From Vulcanimicrobiota bacterium (lineage in GTDB: Bacteria > Vulcanimicrobiota > Vulcanimicrobiia > Vulcanimicrobiales > Vulcanimicrobiaceae): DNA of 10,312 nt. How positions within the stretch are numbered: position 1 is the stretch's first letter; every line of letters begins with the position of its first letter. The notes under the pieces are model-generated. The model did no database searches, was not told where the DNA came from, and saw only the letters and a list, made by a program, of their open reading frames with translations. The stretch is taken from assembly GCA_014304965.1 (NCBI GenBank), contig JACRTZ010000146.1, positions 1-10,312 on the forward strand, given 5' to 3'. Made by a program: the position numbers and the translations under genes. Positions 1 to 7,676 of the stretch are shown here, one piece after another.

Positions 1-2006
1 ATCGCAAGGTGTGGTGCTTCATCGGCGACGGCGAAACGGACGAGCCCGAATCGCTCGGCGCCATCTCGGTCGCCGCGCGTGAAGGTCTCGACAACCTGAT
101 CTTCGTCGTGAACTGCAACTTGCAACGGCTCGACGGTCCGGTGCGCGGCAACGGCAAGATCGTGCAAGAACTCGAACGCGAGTTCCGCGGCGCCGGCTGG
201 AACGTGATCAAAGTGCTGTGGGGCAGCAATTGGGATCCGTTGCTCGCGGCCGATACGAGCGGCCGCCTCGTTCAGCTGATGAACGAGTGCGTTGACGGCG
301 ATTACCAAACGTTCAAGGCGAACGACGGCAAGTACGTTCGCGACAATTTCTTCGGCCGGTATCCCGAAACCGCGGCGCTCGTCGCGGATTGGACCGACGA
401 GCAGATTTGGGCGTTGCAACGCGGCGGCCACGATCCGCGCAAAGTCTACGCCGCCTACGATGCGGCTTCGAAGAGCGTCGGTCAGCCGACCGTCGTACTT
501 GCGAAGACCATCAAAGGCTACGGCATGGGCTCGTCGGGCGAAGCGCAGAACATCGCCCACCAGCAAAAACATCTCGACCTTAAGGCGATGCGCCAATTCC
601 GCGATCGCTTCGCGATTCCGATTTCCGACGCGGATTTACCGGGTATGCCGTTCTACCGGCCGGCCGAAGAGAGTTCGGAGATGCAGTACCTGCGCGAGCG
701 CGTCCGCGTGCTCGGCAGCGTGCCGCAGCGACGCCGGGCCGCGGCTCCGCTGACCGTTCCGCCGCTGTCCGTGTTCGACGCGTTGCTGAAAAGCTCGGGC
801 GAACGCGAGATCTCGACCACCATGGCGTTCGTCCGGATCCTCAATGCCATGGTGCGCGACAAGAACATCGGGTCGCGCGTCGTGCCGATCGTCGCGGACG
901 AATCGCGCACTTTCGGCATGGAGGGCATGTTCCGGCAACTCGGGATCTACTCGCCCATCGGGCAGCTGTACAAGCCGCAAGACGCCGCGCAGCTGATGTA
1001 CTACCGCGAAGACAAAGCCGGCCAGATCTTACAAGAGGGCATCAGCGAGGCCGGCAGCCTGTGTTCGTGGATTGCGGGCGCGACGTCGTATTCGGTTTCC
1101 AACGAACAGATGATTCCGGTGTTCATCTTTTACTCGATGTTCGGATTTCAGCGCATCGGCGACCTGGCGTGGGCGGCGGGCGACATGCGCAGCCGGGGAT
1201 TCTTGATGGGCGGCACGTCGGGACGCACGACCCTCAACGGCGAAGGTTTGCAACACGAGGACGGCCACAGCCAGATCTTTGCGTCGTTCATCCCGAACTG
1301 CATCTCGTACGATCCGACCTACGCGTACGAACTCGCGGTCATCATGCAAGACGGCTTGCGCCGGATGTTTGCCGAGCAGGAAGACGTCTACTACTACATC
1401 ACAGTGATGAACGAGAACTACGCGCATCCCGAGATGCCGGCCGGCGCCGAGGCCGGGATATTGAAGGGCATGTACCTGTTGCGCGATGCGGGTGAAACCG
1501 ATGCAAAGACCCCGCGCGTGCAACTGCTCGGCAGCGGAACGATCCTGCGCGAAGTGCTCGCCGGCGCGGACTTGCTCAAGAACGATTTCGGCGTTGCGTG
1601 CGACGTCTGGAGCGTGACGAGTTTCAACGAACTTCGCCGCGACGGGCTCGACGCCGAGCGCTGGAACTTGATGCATCCCCAGGAGACGCCACGGCTTCCG
1701 TACGTCGCGCAAGCGTTGCAAGGCCGGCGCGGCCCCGCGATCGCCTCGACCGATTATCTCAAGACGTTCGCCGACGGCATCCGTCCGTTCATGGATCGCC
1801 GCTATGCCGTGCTCGGCACCGACGGCTACGGCCGCAGCGATTTCCGTAAGAAGTTGCGCGAATTCTTCGAAGTGGATCGCCGGTACGTGGCGCTCGCCGC
1901 CCTCAAGGCGCTGGCCGACGACGGCGCGATCGCCAAAGACGTGCCCTCGAAGGCGCTTGCGAAGTACGGGCTCGATTCCGCGAAGCCCAACCCGCTGACG
2001 GTGTAG
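1..2006 (+). CDS. aceE: Pyruvate dehydrogenase E1 component, homodimeric type (5' end outside the window)
   Basis: Thiamine-diphosphate-dependent E1 of the pyruvate dehydrogenase complex: it decarboxylates pyruvate and reductively acetylates the lipoyl groups of E2 in the cytoplasm. The reading frame is open from the window edge (codons from base 3, reading R-K-V-W-C-F-I-G-D-G-E). From the GTG at base 9 about 665 residues remain; E. coli AceE has 887, so roughly 220 N-terminal residues are missing. Numbering from that GTG, the ThDP/Mg motif GDGE is at 6-9 and NCNLQ at 35-39. NIAHQ places His184 at the position of E. coli His407, GISEAG gives Glu347 (E. coli Glu571, cofactor activation), and HEDGH is at 416-420 (E. 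coli His640). Similarity to E. coli AceE is strong to the last residue, with no frame break. aceF starts 10 bases after the stop, so the two are an operon. The two-subunit alpha/beta E1 and the 2-oxoglutarate E1 are excluded by the motif set. Confidence 0.97.
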   Translation, partial: RKVWCFIGDGETDEPESLGAISVAAREGLDNLIFVVNCNLQRLDGPVRGNGKIVQELEREFRGAGWNVIKVLWGSNWDPLLAADTSGRLVQLMNECVDGDYQTFKANDGKYVRDNFFGRYPETAALVADWTDEQIWALQRGGHDPRKVYAAYDAASKSVGQPTVVLAKTIKGYGMGSSGEAQNIAHQQKHLDLKAMRQFRDRFAIPISDADLPGMPFYRPAEESSEMQYLRERVRVLGSVPQRRRAAAPLTVPPLSVFDALLKSSGEREISTTMAFVRILNAMVRDKNIGSRVVPIVADESRTFGMEGMFRQLGIYSPIGQLYKPQDAAQLMYYREDKAGQILQEGISEAGSLCSWIAGATSYSVSNEQMIPVFIFYSMFGFQRIGDLAWAAGDMRSRGFLMGGTSGRTTLNGEGLQHEDGHSQIFASFIPNCISYDPTYAYELAVIMQDGLRRMFAEQEDVYYYITVMNENYAHPEMPAGAEAGILKGMYLLRDAGETDAKTPRVQLLGSGTILREVLAGADLLKNDFGVACDVWSVTSFNELRRDGLDAERWNLMHPQETPRLPYVAQALQGRRGPAIASTDYLKTFADGIRPFMDRRYAVLGTDGYGRSDFRKKLREFFEVDRRYVALAALKALADDGAIAKDVPSKALAKYGLDSAKPNPLTV

Positions 2007-2016
2007 GTTTAGCGCG

Positions 2017-3660
2017 TTGGCAGATTCGATCGAAGTCCGCGTTCCGAACATCGGCGACTTCAGCGACGTCCCGGTCATCGAAGTGCTCGTCAAGCCGGGC
2101 GACCGTGTCGAAAAGGAGACGCCGCTCGTGACGCTCGAGTCCGAAAAGTCGGCGATGGAAGTGCCCTCGCCCGACGTCGGCGTCGTCGAGTCCATCGCGG
2201 TGAAGGTCGGCGACAAGGTTTCAGAAGGCACGCCACTGCTCACGCTCGCGGGCGAAAAGCCTGCAGAAGAACCACCCAAAGCCGCGCCGGCCAACGGCGC
2301 GCAACGCCTTGCACCCGCGAATGCCGGGCGGACCGCTAGCGCGCCGGCGGCAGCGTCGGCCGCCTCGCCGGCGATTCCACAGGGGGCGACTCAATCGTTC
2401 GAGGTCACGGTGCCGGACATCGGCGACTTCAGCGACGTGCCCGTGATCGAAGTGCTCGTCAAAGCGGGCGATCGCGTCGAGAAAGAAACGCCGCTCGTCA
2501 CCCTCGAGTCCGAGAAATCGGCGATGGAGGTTCCCTCGCCCGAAGCCGGCGTGGTCGAACGTATCGCGGTGAAACTCGGCGACAAAGTGTCAAAGGGCTC
2601 GGCCCTGCTGACGCTCGCGCTCGCGGCCGCACCGGCTGGAGAAACCGCGGCTCCGGCTGCAGCGGCTCCGGCTGCAGCGGCTGCGCCTGCATCGGCCCCG
2701 TCCGCACCACCCGCGTCGTCAATGGCGCCGGCGCAGGCGAATGCCACTGCCGCATCGCCGCGCGCAAACGGTGCGGTTCATGCGAGCCCATCGGTCCGCC
2801 GGTTCGCGCGCGAACTCGGCGTCGAAATGCATGCCGTGAACGGCAACGGCCCGAACGGCCGCATCACGCGCGAAGACGTGCAGGCCTTCGTCAAGAGCGA
2901 GCTTCGCGACGGACCAAAACCCGGAGCGATGCCGTTCGGGTTACCGCCCTGGCCGAAGCTCGACTTCGCGCAATTCGGCGCGATCGAAACGAAACCGCTC
3001 TCGCGCATCAAGCGCATTTCGGGTCCGAACCTCGCGCGCAATTGGGTGATGATCCCGCACGTCACCAATCACGAGGACGCCGACATCACCGAGCTCGAGG
3101 AATTCCGAAAGAGCACGAACGCGGAACAGCCGCAGGCGAAGATGACCATCCTCGCGTTCTTGATGAAGGCCGTCGTCGCCGCGCTTCAGCAATTCCCTGA
3201 GGTCAACTCGTCGCTCGACGGCGAGAACCTCATTCTCAAACGCTATTACAGCATCGGTTTCGCGGCGGACACGCCGAACGGGCTCCTCGTGCCCGTCGTC
3301 AAGAACGCCGACACGAAGGGTGTGCTGGCACTGGCCGCCGAGACGCGCGATCTGGCGGCCAAAGCCCGCGACGGTAAGCTGGGCTTGGCCGACATGCAAG
3401 GCGCATCGTTCACCATCTCGAGCCTCGGCGGCATCGGCGGCACGGGATTCACCCCGATCGTCAACGCGCCCGAAGTTGCGATTTTAGGCGCGAGCCGCGC
3501 CTCGATCCGGCCGTGCTGGGACGGCGAACGGTTCGTACCGCGCCTCATTCTTCCATTATCGCTCTCGTACGATCACCGCGTGGTGGACGGCGCGCAGGCG
3601 GCGCGTTTCCTCTCGTTTCTGGCGGACGTACTCGGCGACATGCGGAGGGCGATGCTCTAG
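2017..3660 (+). CDS. aceF: Dihydrolipoamide acetyltransferase (pyruvate dehydrogenase E2), two lipoyl domains
   Basis: E2 core of the pyruvate dehydrogenase complex: it carries acetyl on swinging lipoyl arms and transfers it to CoA. Order in the 547 residues: lipoyl domain 1 (about 5-78, lipoylated lysine K44 in ESEKSAM), Ala/Pro-rich linker, lipoyl domain 2 (about 128-201, K167), a long Ala/Pro linker (about 202-254), peripheral subunit-binding domain (about 256-293, starting SPSVRRFAREL), and the acetyltransferase domain to the C-terminus with the YDHRVVDG motif (catalytic His520, Asp524). E. coli AceF is longer (630 residues) because it has three lipoyl domains. The start is TTG: an in-frame stop lies at 1996-1998 and no ATG or GTG lies between it and the lipoyl domain, so TTG at 2017 is the only sensible choice. 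The Shine-Dalgarno is weak (AGGT at 2005-2008), which suggests coupling to aceE. No E3 (lpd) gene follows; the next gene is convergent. Confidence 0.96.
   Translation: MADSIEVRVPNIGDFSDVPVIEVLVKPGDRVEKETPLVTLESEKSAMEVPSPDVGVVESIAVKVGDKVSEGTPLLTLAGEKPAEEPPKAAPANGAQRLAPANAGRTASAPAAASAASPAIPQGATQSFEVTVPDIGDFSDVPVIEVLVKAGDRVEKETPLVTLESEKSAMEVPSPEAGVVERIAVKLGDKVSKGSALLTLALAAAPAGETAAPAAAAPAAAAAPASAPSAPPASSMAPAQANATAASPRANGAVHASPSVRRFARELGVEMHAVNGNGPNGRITREDVQAFVKSELRDGPKPGAMPFGLPPWPKLDFAQFGAIETKPLSRIKRISGPNLARNWVMIPHVTNHEDADITELEEFRKSTNAEQPQAKMTILAFLMKAVVAALQQFPEVNSSLDGENLILKRYYSIGFAADTPNGLLVPVVKNADTKGVLALAAETRDLAAKARDGKLGLADMQGASFTISSLGGIGGTGFTPIVNAPEVAILGASRASIRPCWDGERFVPRLILPLSLSYDHRVVDGAQAARFLSFLADVLGDMRRAML
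2647..2691 (+). repeat. Three tandem 15-base units in the aceF linker
   Basis: Two identical 15-base units, gcggctccggctgca, at 2647-2661 and 2662-2676 are followed by a third copy with two changes at 2677-2691. They are in frame and encode Ala-Ala-Pro-Ala-Ala type units in the flexible linker after lipoyl domain 2. Such linkers tolerate in-frame gain or loss of units, so length may vary between strains. Confidence 0.85.
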
Positions 3661-3664
3661 GGCG

Positions 3665-4696
3665 TTACTCGGAAAAAAGGCGGAGCGTCCGATCGCTTTG
3701 CGCGATCTGCTCGACCGTGCAATGCTTCGGGTTTTTATCGGGACGCCAGCGAAGCGGGCGCGTCCCGTGCCGAAAGCGGCCGCCGGTGACTTGATCGAAG
3801 GCCACTTCCAGCACGAGCCTCGGCTTGAGTGGTTTCCACGAGGTGTCGCGGCCGCGATTCCAGCGGCTCGGCCCGCCGGGCGTGCGGCCGGTAAACGACG
3901 CCGGTGCGCGCAACGGCTCGAGCTTCGCGAGCAGCGTCTTGCGTTCCGCAGCCGAAAAGGCGGAACAGAAGCCGACGTAATCGAGCAATCCGGCGTCGTC
4001 GTAGAGGCCCAGCAGCAGCGACCCGACGCTCTCGCCGTCGGCCGACGAGCGAAAGCCGGCCACGACGCAATCGGCGCTGCGAATCGCCTTCACTTTGACC
4101 ATCGCGTCGCGTTTGCCGGAATCGTAGGGCACGTGCAGCCGTTTGGCGATCACGCCGTCGAGCGCCCCGCCGACTTGTCCGTACCACGCGTCCACCGCGG
4201 CGCGTTCTGTCGCGGCCGGCGAAAGCCGCAGATGTTTGGTATCGTTGGCGAACTTCTTCGCGAATGTTTCCAGCGCCGCGCGGCGACGTTCGAGCGGTTC
4301 GGTGGTAAGATCCCGCCCGCGGTCGTCGGCGAGCAGGTCGAAGATGAGGTAGGTGGCCGGCGTTTCGCGCGCCAGCCGGTCAACCCGCGAAGCTGCGGGA
4401 TGGATCCGTTGCAAAAGGTCGTCGAACGAGAGGGCGTCGCCGCTCGCGACGACCAATTCGCCGTCGAGAACGAAGCGCTCCGCGGAGAGCGACCGCAACG
4501 CGCCGGCGATTTCCGGAAAGTAGCGCTCGAGCGGCTGACCGGCCTTCGAACGGAGATGCACGTCGTCCGCATCGCGAAATGCGAGACAGCGAAAACCATC
4601 CCATTTCGGCTCGTAGAGCCAGCCCTCGCCGCTGGGAATCGCATCCACCGAGCGCGCTTCCATGGGTGCGTAATCGAGCGGGATCGGCAAGCTCAC
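3665..4696 (-). CDS. ligD: ATP-dependent DNA ligase, LigD ligase-domain type (non-homologous end joining)
   Basis: Seals DNA nicks with ATP through a lysine-AMP intermediate. The 343 residues match the stand-alone ligase module of LigD: an adenylation domain (about 1-203) and an OB-fold (about 205-343). Visible nucleotidyltransferase motifs are I (EPKWDG, 29-34, adenylated Lys31), III (LDGEL, 78-82), IIIa (YLIFDLL, 116-122), IV (DGVIAKR, 180-186) and V (MVKVK, 199-203). There is no fused polymerase or phosphoesterase domain. The start is GTG at 4696, which overlaps the TGA of the upstream polymerase gene (GTGA); a GGAG seven bases upstream supports it. The product probably works with that polymerase in end joining or gap repair. 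A general repair ligase of the mycobacterial LigC kind is the alternative role. The 3' end lies four bases from the aceF stop. The ligD symbol is used for the ligase part of a split LigD. Confidence 0.93.
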   Translation of the reverse strand: MSLPIPLDYAPMEARSVDAIPSGEGWLYEPKWDGFRCLAFRDADDVHLRSKAGQPLERYFPEIAGALRSLSAERFVLDGELVVASGDALSFDDLLQRIHPAASRVDRLARETPATYLIFDLLADDRGRDLTTEPLERRRAALETFAKKFANDTKHLRLSPAATERAAVDAWYGQVGGALDGVIAKRLHVPYDSGKRDAMVKVKAIRSADCVVAGFRSSADGESVGSLLLGLYDDAGLLDYVGFCSAFSAAERKTLLAKLEPLRAPASFTGRTPGGPSRWNRGRDTSWKPLKPRLVLEVAFDQVTGGRFRHGTRPLRWRPDKNPKHCTVEQIAQSDRTLRLFSE

Positions 4697-5715
4697 GCAA
4701 AGGCTCCAAGATTGACGCGCCCGGTCTTGGCGAGCAACGGCTTGAAAAGATCGCCCACATCTGCAATCCGCGCGCGCACGTTGTCGAGGCGGAAGTCGTC
4801 GATCCGCAGATCGCCCGATTCGACTTCATTCCAGGTCACGGGCGTAGATACGCACGCCTTCGTGGTGGGACGCACGGAATAGACCGACGCGAGCGTGCGC
4901 CCCCACGCGTTTTGGTTGTAATCCACGAGCACGCGCCCGGCCGGACGTTTCGCAATCTTGTACTCGGCAGTGATCAAATCGGGGCGGCGCTGCGCGATCG
5001 CGAACGCGAACGCTTTCGCGAAGCGCCAGACGTCTTTTTGCACCGGGCCGCGCACGATCGGCACGTAGATGTGGATGCCGTTCGAACCCGTCGTCTTCGC
5101 GTACGACGGAATTTTCAATTCGTCGAGCCCGCGCTTGACTTCGAGTGCGGTCTCGATCACGGCCGGAAAGGGCGTCGGGCCTTTCTTCGCGTCCTTGACC
5201 GGATCGAGATCGAAGTGGAGATAGTCGGGACGGTCCACGTCGTCGCAGCGCGCGTACCATTGGTTGAGGTCGATGCAGCCCAGATTGATCAGCCACAGAA
5301 GCGCGGCGAGGTCGTCGACGATCGGGAATGCGATGACGTTCCCCGAGTCGTGCTCGATCGTGCAGGTCTCGAGCCACTCGGGTGCGCCCGGCGGCGTCCG
5401 CTTCATGAAGAAGAAGTCGCCCTCCGCACCGTTGGGATAGCGCTTCATGACCATCGCGCGAGCCTGGACGTGCGGGAGCAAGACGGGAGCGACGTCGGCA
5501 TAGTACTGCAACAGGTCACGCTTCGTGAAACCCGCCTGCGGAAAGAAGACTTTGCCGAGATTCGAGAGCGCGACGGACCGTTTGCCGATGACCAGCGTCG
5601 CGTCGTTGCGGTCCTCGGGGATGGTGAGGCCCGCTCCCTTGGGGCGAGCGGCGCGTTTGGGCTCGGCCTTTGCCGCGCCCGGCGGGCGGGGAGCGGCTCG
5701 CTTGACGGTCGCCAT
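4693..5715 (-). CDS. ligD: LigD-type primase/polymerase (NHEJ polymerase domain protein)
   Basis: Stand-alone polymerase module of the LigD family (archaeo-eukaryotic primase fold). In related proteins it fills gaps and adds nucleotides, often ribonucleotides, at DNA breaks before ligation. In the 340 residues the metal-binding motif FDLDP has Asp169 and Asp171, the nucleotide-binding motif TGSNGIHIYVP covers 209-219 with His215, and LVDYNQN at 263-269 supplies the third acidic residue, Asp265. The first 30 or so residues are rich in Lys, Arg, Pro and Ala, unlike the folded domain, and resemble an interdomain linker or DNA-binding tail. The ATG at 5715 has a GGAG 13 bases upstream (5729-5732 on the minus strand), rather far. 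The gene overlaps the ligase gene by four bases and is divergent from xthA across 56 bases. No Ku gene is in the window. The ligD symbol is used for the polymerase part of a split LigD. Confidence 0.93.
   Translation of the reverse strand: MATVKRAAPRPPGAAKAEPKRAARPKGAGLTIPEDRNDATLVIGKRSVALSNLGKVFFPQAGFTKRDLLQYYADVAPVLLPHVQARAMVMKRYPNGAEGDFFFMKRTPPGAPEWLETCTIEHDSGNVIAFPIVDDLAALLWLINLGCIDLNQWYARCDDVDRPDYLHFDLDPVKDAKKGPTPFPAVIETALEVKRGLDELKIPSYAKTTGSNGIHIYVPIVRGPVQKDVWRFAKAFAFAIAQRRPDLITAEYKIAKRPAGRVLVDYNQNAWGRTLASVYSVRPTTKACVSTPVTWNEVESGDLRIDDFRLDNVRARIADVGDLFKPLLAKTGRVNLGAFA
4704..4707 (-). promoter_or_regulatory. Ribosome binding site of the ligase gene, inside the polymerase gene
   Basis: GGAG on the minus strand, seven bases before the GTG at 4696 and inside the last codons of the upstream polymerase gene. 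It decides the GTG start and, with the stop/start overlap, indicates translational coupling of the two genes. Confidence 0.7.
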
Positions 5716-5754
5716 ACGTCTGATGTTTCTCCGAAACGGTTGGTCGAAACTCTG

Positions 5755-5771
5755 GCGGGAATAGAACCCGC
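5755..5771 (+). promoter_or_regulatory. Hairpin directly before the xthA start codon
   Basis: A perfect five-pair stem, GCGGG at 5755-5759 with CCCGC at 5767-5771 and a seven-base loop, ends one base before the GTG start of xthA. The only Shine-Dalgarno-like run (GGCGGG) is within the stem, so folding could hide the ribosome site. Read on the minus strand the stem and 7-base loop look like a tRNA T-arm (GGGTTCTATTCCC), but no other tRNA part is near. The structure is seen in the sequence; the role is inferred. Confidence 0.4.
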
Positions 5772-6552
5772 GTGCGCGTCCTCACCTTCAATTGCAACGG
5801 GATCCGCGCGGCGGCGCGCAAGGGATTTTTCGCGTGGCTGCGGCGCGCTGACCCCGACATCGTCTGCCTCCAGGAGACGAAAGCGCAAGAGCACCAGCTG
5901 CCGCCCGAGGCACTCGATCTCGACGACTATCACTACGCCTTCGTGGACGCCGAGAAGAAAGGCTATAGCGGCGTTGCGCTCTACGCAAAGCGCAAACCGG
6001 ACGCAATCGTGCGAGGACTGGGTCCCGGTTTCGAGGATCTCGACAAGGAGGGCCGGTTCGTGCGGTTCGATTTCGGTACGTTCACGGTTGCGTCGCTGTA
6101 CGTGCCGTCCGGGACGATGGGACCGCCGCGCCAGGCGGTCAAAGTGAGTTTTTACGAACGCTTTCTGCCGAAACTCGCGACGTTGCGCAAGGAGAAGCGC
6201 TCGTATGTCATCTGCGGCGATTTCAACGTGGCGCACAAAGAGATCGACATCTACGATCCGGTTCGGCTCGCGGGCGTGACCGGCTTTCAGCCGTACGAGC
6301 GCGCGTGGCTCGACACGATCGTCGAACTGGGATTTAAAGACGCGATGCGCGTCGTGGACAAGGCGCCCAAACGCTTCACCTGGTGGTCGGGCTGGCCGAA
6401 AGCGTTCGAACGCAATCTCGGCTGGCGCTTAGACTATCAGTGGGTGACGCCCGACATCGCGAAAGACCGTTCAGTCAGCGGACATCTATCGAGGCGACCG
6501 TTTTTCCGATCACGCGCCCGTCACGATCGACTACGATTGGGAGCCTGAGTGA
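5772..6552 (+). pseudogene. xthA: Exodeoxyribonuclease III / AP endonuclease, frameshifted near the 3' end
   Basis: Family role: cuts DNA 5' of abasic sites and degrades 3' ends in base excision repair. From the GTG at 5772 the ExoIII motifs follow in order: FNCNG (Asn7), QETK (Glu35), Tyr110, GDFNVAH (Asp150, Asn152) and RLDYQW (Asp221). After Asp232 the frame gives a foreign tail and a stop at 6546-6548 (258 residues). If one C of the pair at 6467-6468 is skipped, the frame continues as VQSADIYRGD and then SDHAPV, to a stop at 6550-6552, giving 259 residues of normal ExoIII end. SDHAPV holds the catalytic Asp/His pair (His247, codon 6511-6513; E. coli His259), so the uncorrected product should be inactive. 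The downstream frame is undamaged, so the lesion is very recent or a sequencing or assembly error. If the latter, this is an ordinary intact xthA. Confidence 0.9.
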
Positions 6553-6562
6553 ACGTTCTGGG

Positions 6563-7651
6563 CTAAGCGGCTTTGGCCCGGACCGATCGTTTCAGCAGCG
6601 GCGCTACCTTCGTCCGGCGGTCGGTTTTCACGCCGTGGCGCAAAAATGCGAGCACGCGGGCTTCTTCGGCGTCGAGGCCGGCGGACGCGCGACCGGGCGG
6701 CAGAGTGAGTTCGCCCTCATCTAAGTACGTTTCGACGATGGAAGGGTGCACGTAGCAGCGGCGGCAGACGGCAACCGTGTTGCCGAGCAATCCCGAAACG
6801 TCCGTCAGCGCCTCTTTAACGACCGCCTTGCGATCTCGCGGCGTTTCGGCGGCTGGTTTTGCGGCGAGCGCGACCGCGGCTGCGACGGTACCCTTCCACG
6901 TGCGGAAGTCCTTGGCCGTAAACTCGGCGCCTGCGGATTCGCGCAGATAGTCGTTGACGTCTTGCGAGTCAACGGTGTGGCTTGTGCCGTCTTCGTCCAC
7001 ATAGGTGAACAAGTTCTCGCCGGGGAGATCCTGAAAACGGCGTACGATGCGCGCGAGCCGCGCGTCGTCGAGGGCGACGGAGTGTTCGACGCCGCTTTTG
7101 CCGCGAAATTTGAAGCGCAAGGTCGAACCGCGCACGCGGACGTGGCCGGTCCGCAACGTCGTCAGCCCGAACGAGTCGTTCGTCTTGGCGTATTCTTCGT
7201 TGCCGACGCGGATCGCGGTCGCATCCAAGAGGCTCACGATCGTCGCGAGCACCTTTTCGCGCGGAAACCCCTGGCGGCTCAAGTCCTCGCGGACACGCTT
7301 GCGCAGGCGCGGCAGCGCGCGCGCGAAGTCGGCCGCGCGTTCGTACTTCGTTTCGTCGCGGACCTCGCGCCAGCGGGGGTGGTAGCGGTATTGCTTGCGA
7401 CCCCGAGCGTCGCGTGCCGTGGCTTGAATGTGACCGTTCTCATACGGGCAGATCCAAACGTCTTCGTACGCAGGGGGAACGCCGATGGATTTGATCCGGG
7501 CGAGTTCGGCCTTGCCGGAAATCTTCGTTCCGTCCGGGGCATAGTACGCGAACGAACGGCCTGCCCGCTTGCGCCGGATTCCGGGCCGGCGGTCGTCCAC
7601 GTACCGGAGGCCGGCGGCGCGGGCAACGGCGGTCGGAGCGTTGGGCAGCAC
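6563..7651 (-). CDS. DNA topoisomerase IB (poxvirus-type, bacterial)
   Basis: Relaxes supercoiled DNA by a transient 3'-phosphotyrosyl break without ATP. From the GTG at 7651 the protein has 362 residues, usual for bacterial TopIB. The N-terminal domain starts near AAGLRYVDD. Catalytic motifs in order: IRVGN (Arg148, matching vaccinia Arg130), FRGKSG (Lys185, vaccinia Lys167), FRTWKG (Arg250, vaccinia Arg223) and CRRCYVHP with the nucleophile Tyr300 (vaccinia Tyr274). The frame is open back to a GTG at 7714, but that start would overlap the divergent rhodanese gene and add 21 residues without family resemblance, so 7651 is preferred. No good Shine-Dalgarno is seen; a TATAGA element ends a few bases before this GTG, compatible with a leaderless message. 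In many bacteria TopIB genes lie near ligD and ku, which fits this neighbourhood. It converges with xthA with about ten bases between the stops. Confidence 0.93.
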   Translation of the reverse strand: MLPNAPTAVARAAGLRYVDDRRPGIRRKRAGRSFAYYAPDGTKISGKAELARIKSIGVPPAYEDVWICPYENGHIQATARDARGRKQYRYHPRWREVRDETKYERAADFARALPRLRKRVREDLSRQGFPREKVLATIVSLLDATAIRVGNEEYAKTNDSFGLTTLRTGHVRVRGSTLRFKFRGKSGVEHSVALDDARLARIVRRFQDLPGENLFTYVDEDGTSHTVDSQDVNDYLRESAGAEFTAKDFRTWKGTVAAAVALAAKPAAETPRDRKAVVKEALTDVSGLLGNTVAVCRRCYVHPSIVETYLDEGELTLPPGRASAGLDAEEARVLAFLRHGVKTDRRTKVAPLLKRSVRAKAA

Positions 7652-7676
7652 GCTCGCTCTATACCCATTTGCATAT

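Noticed and set aside
1029..2294. 421-residue open frame on the minus strand opposite aceE/aceF
   Set aside because: Shadow of two well-matched genes; its protein has low-complexity, Arg/His-rich composition and no family resemblance.
3673..3691. Intrinsic terminator on the minus strand at the end of the ligase gene
   Set aside because: The stem is only four pairs (CGGA/TCCG) with a three-base loop, lies inside the coding sequence, and two C separate it from the six-T run; too weak to call.
3698..4882. 394-residue plus-strand open frame opposite the ligase gene
   Set aside because: Antisense shadow of a gene with all ligase motifs; no recognisable domain.
5747..5790. Possible tRNA on the minus strand (T-arm-like stem and loop)
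   Set aside because: No acceptor partner, anticodon arm or D-arm is found on the 5' side, which is xthA coding sequence, and the loop has T at position 57 where a purine is expected.
4579..6147. 522-residue plus-strand open frame across the ligase, polymerase and xthA genes
   Set aside because: It runs antisense to the two LigD-type genes and then out of frame through xthA, spanning real genes with motifs; high GC explains the long frame.
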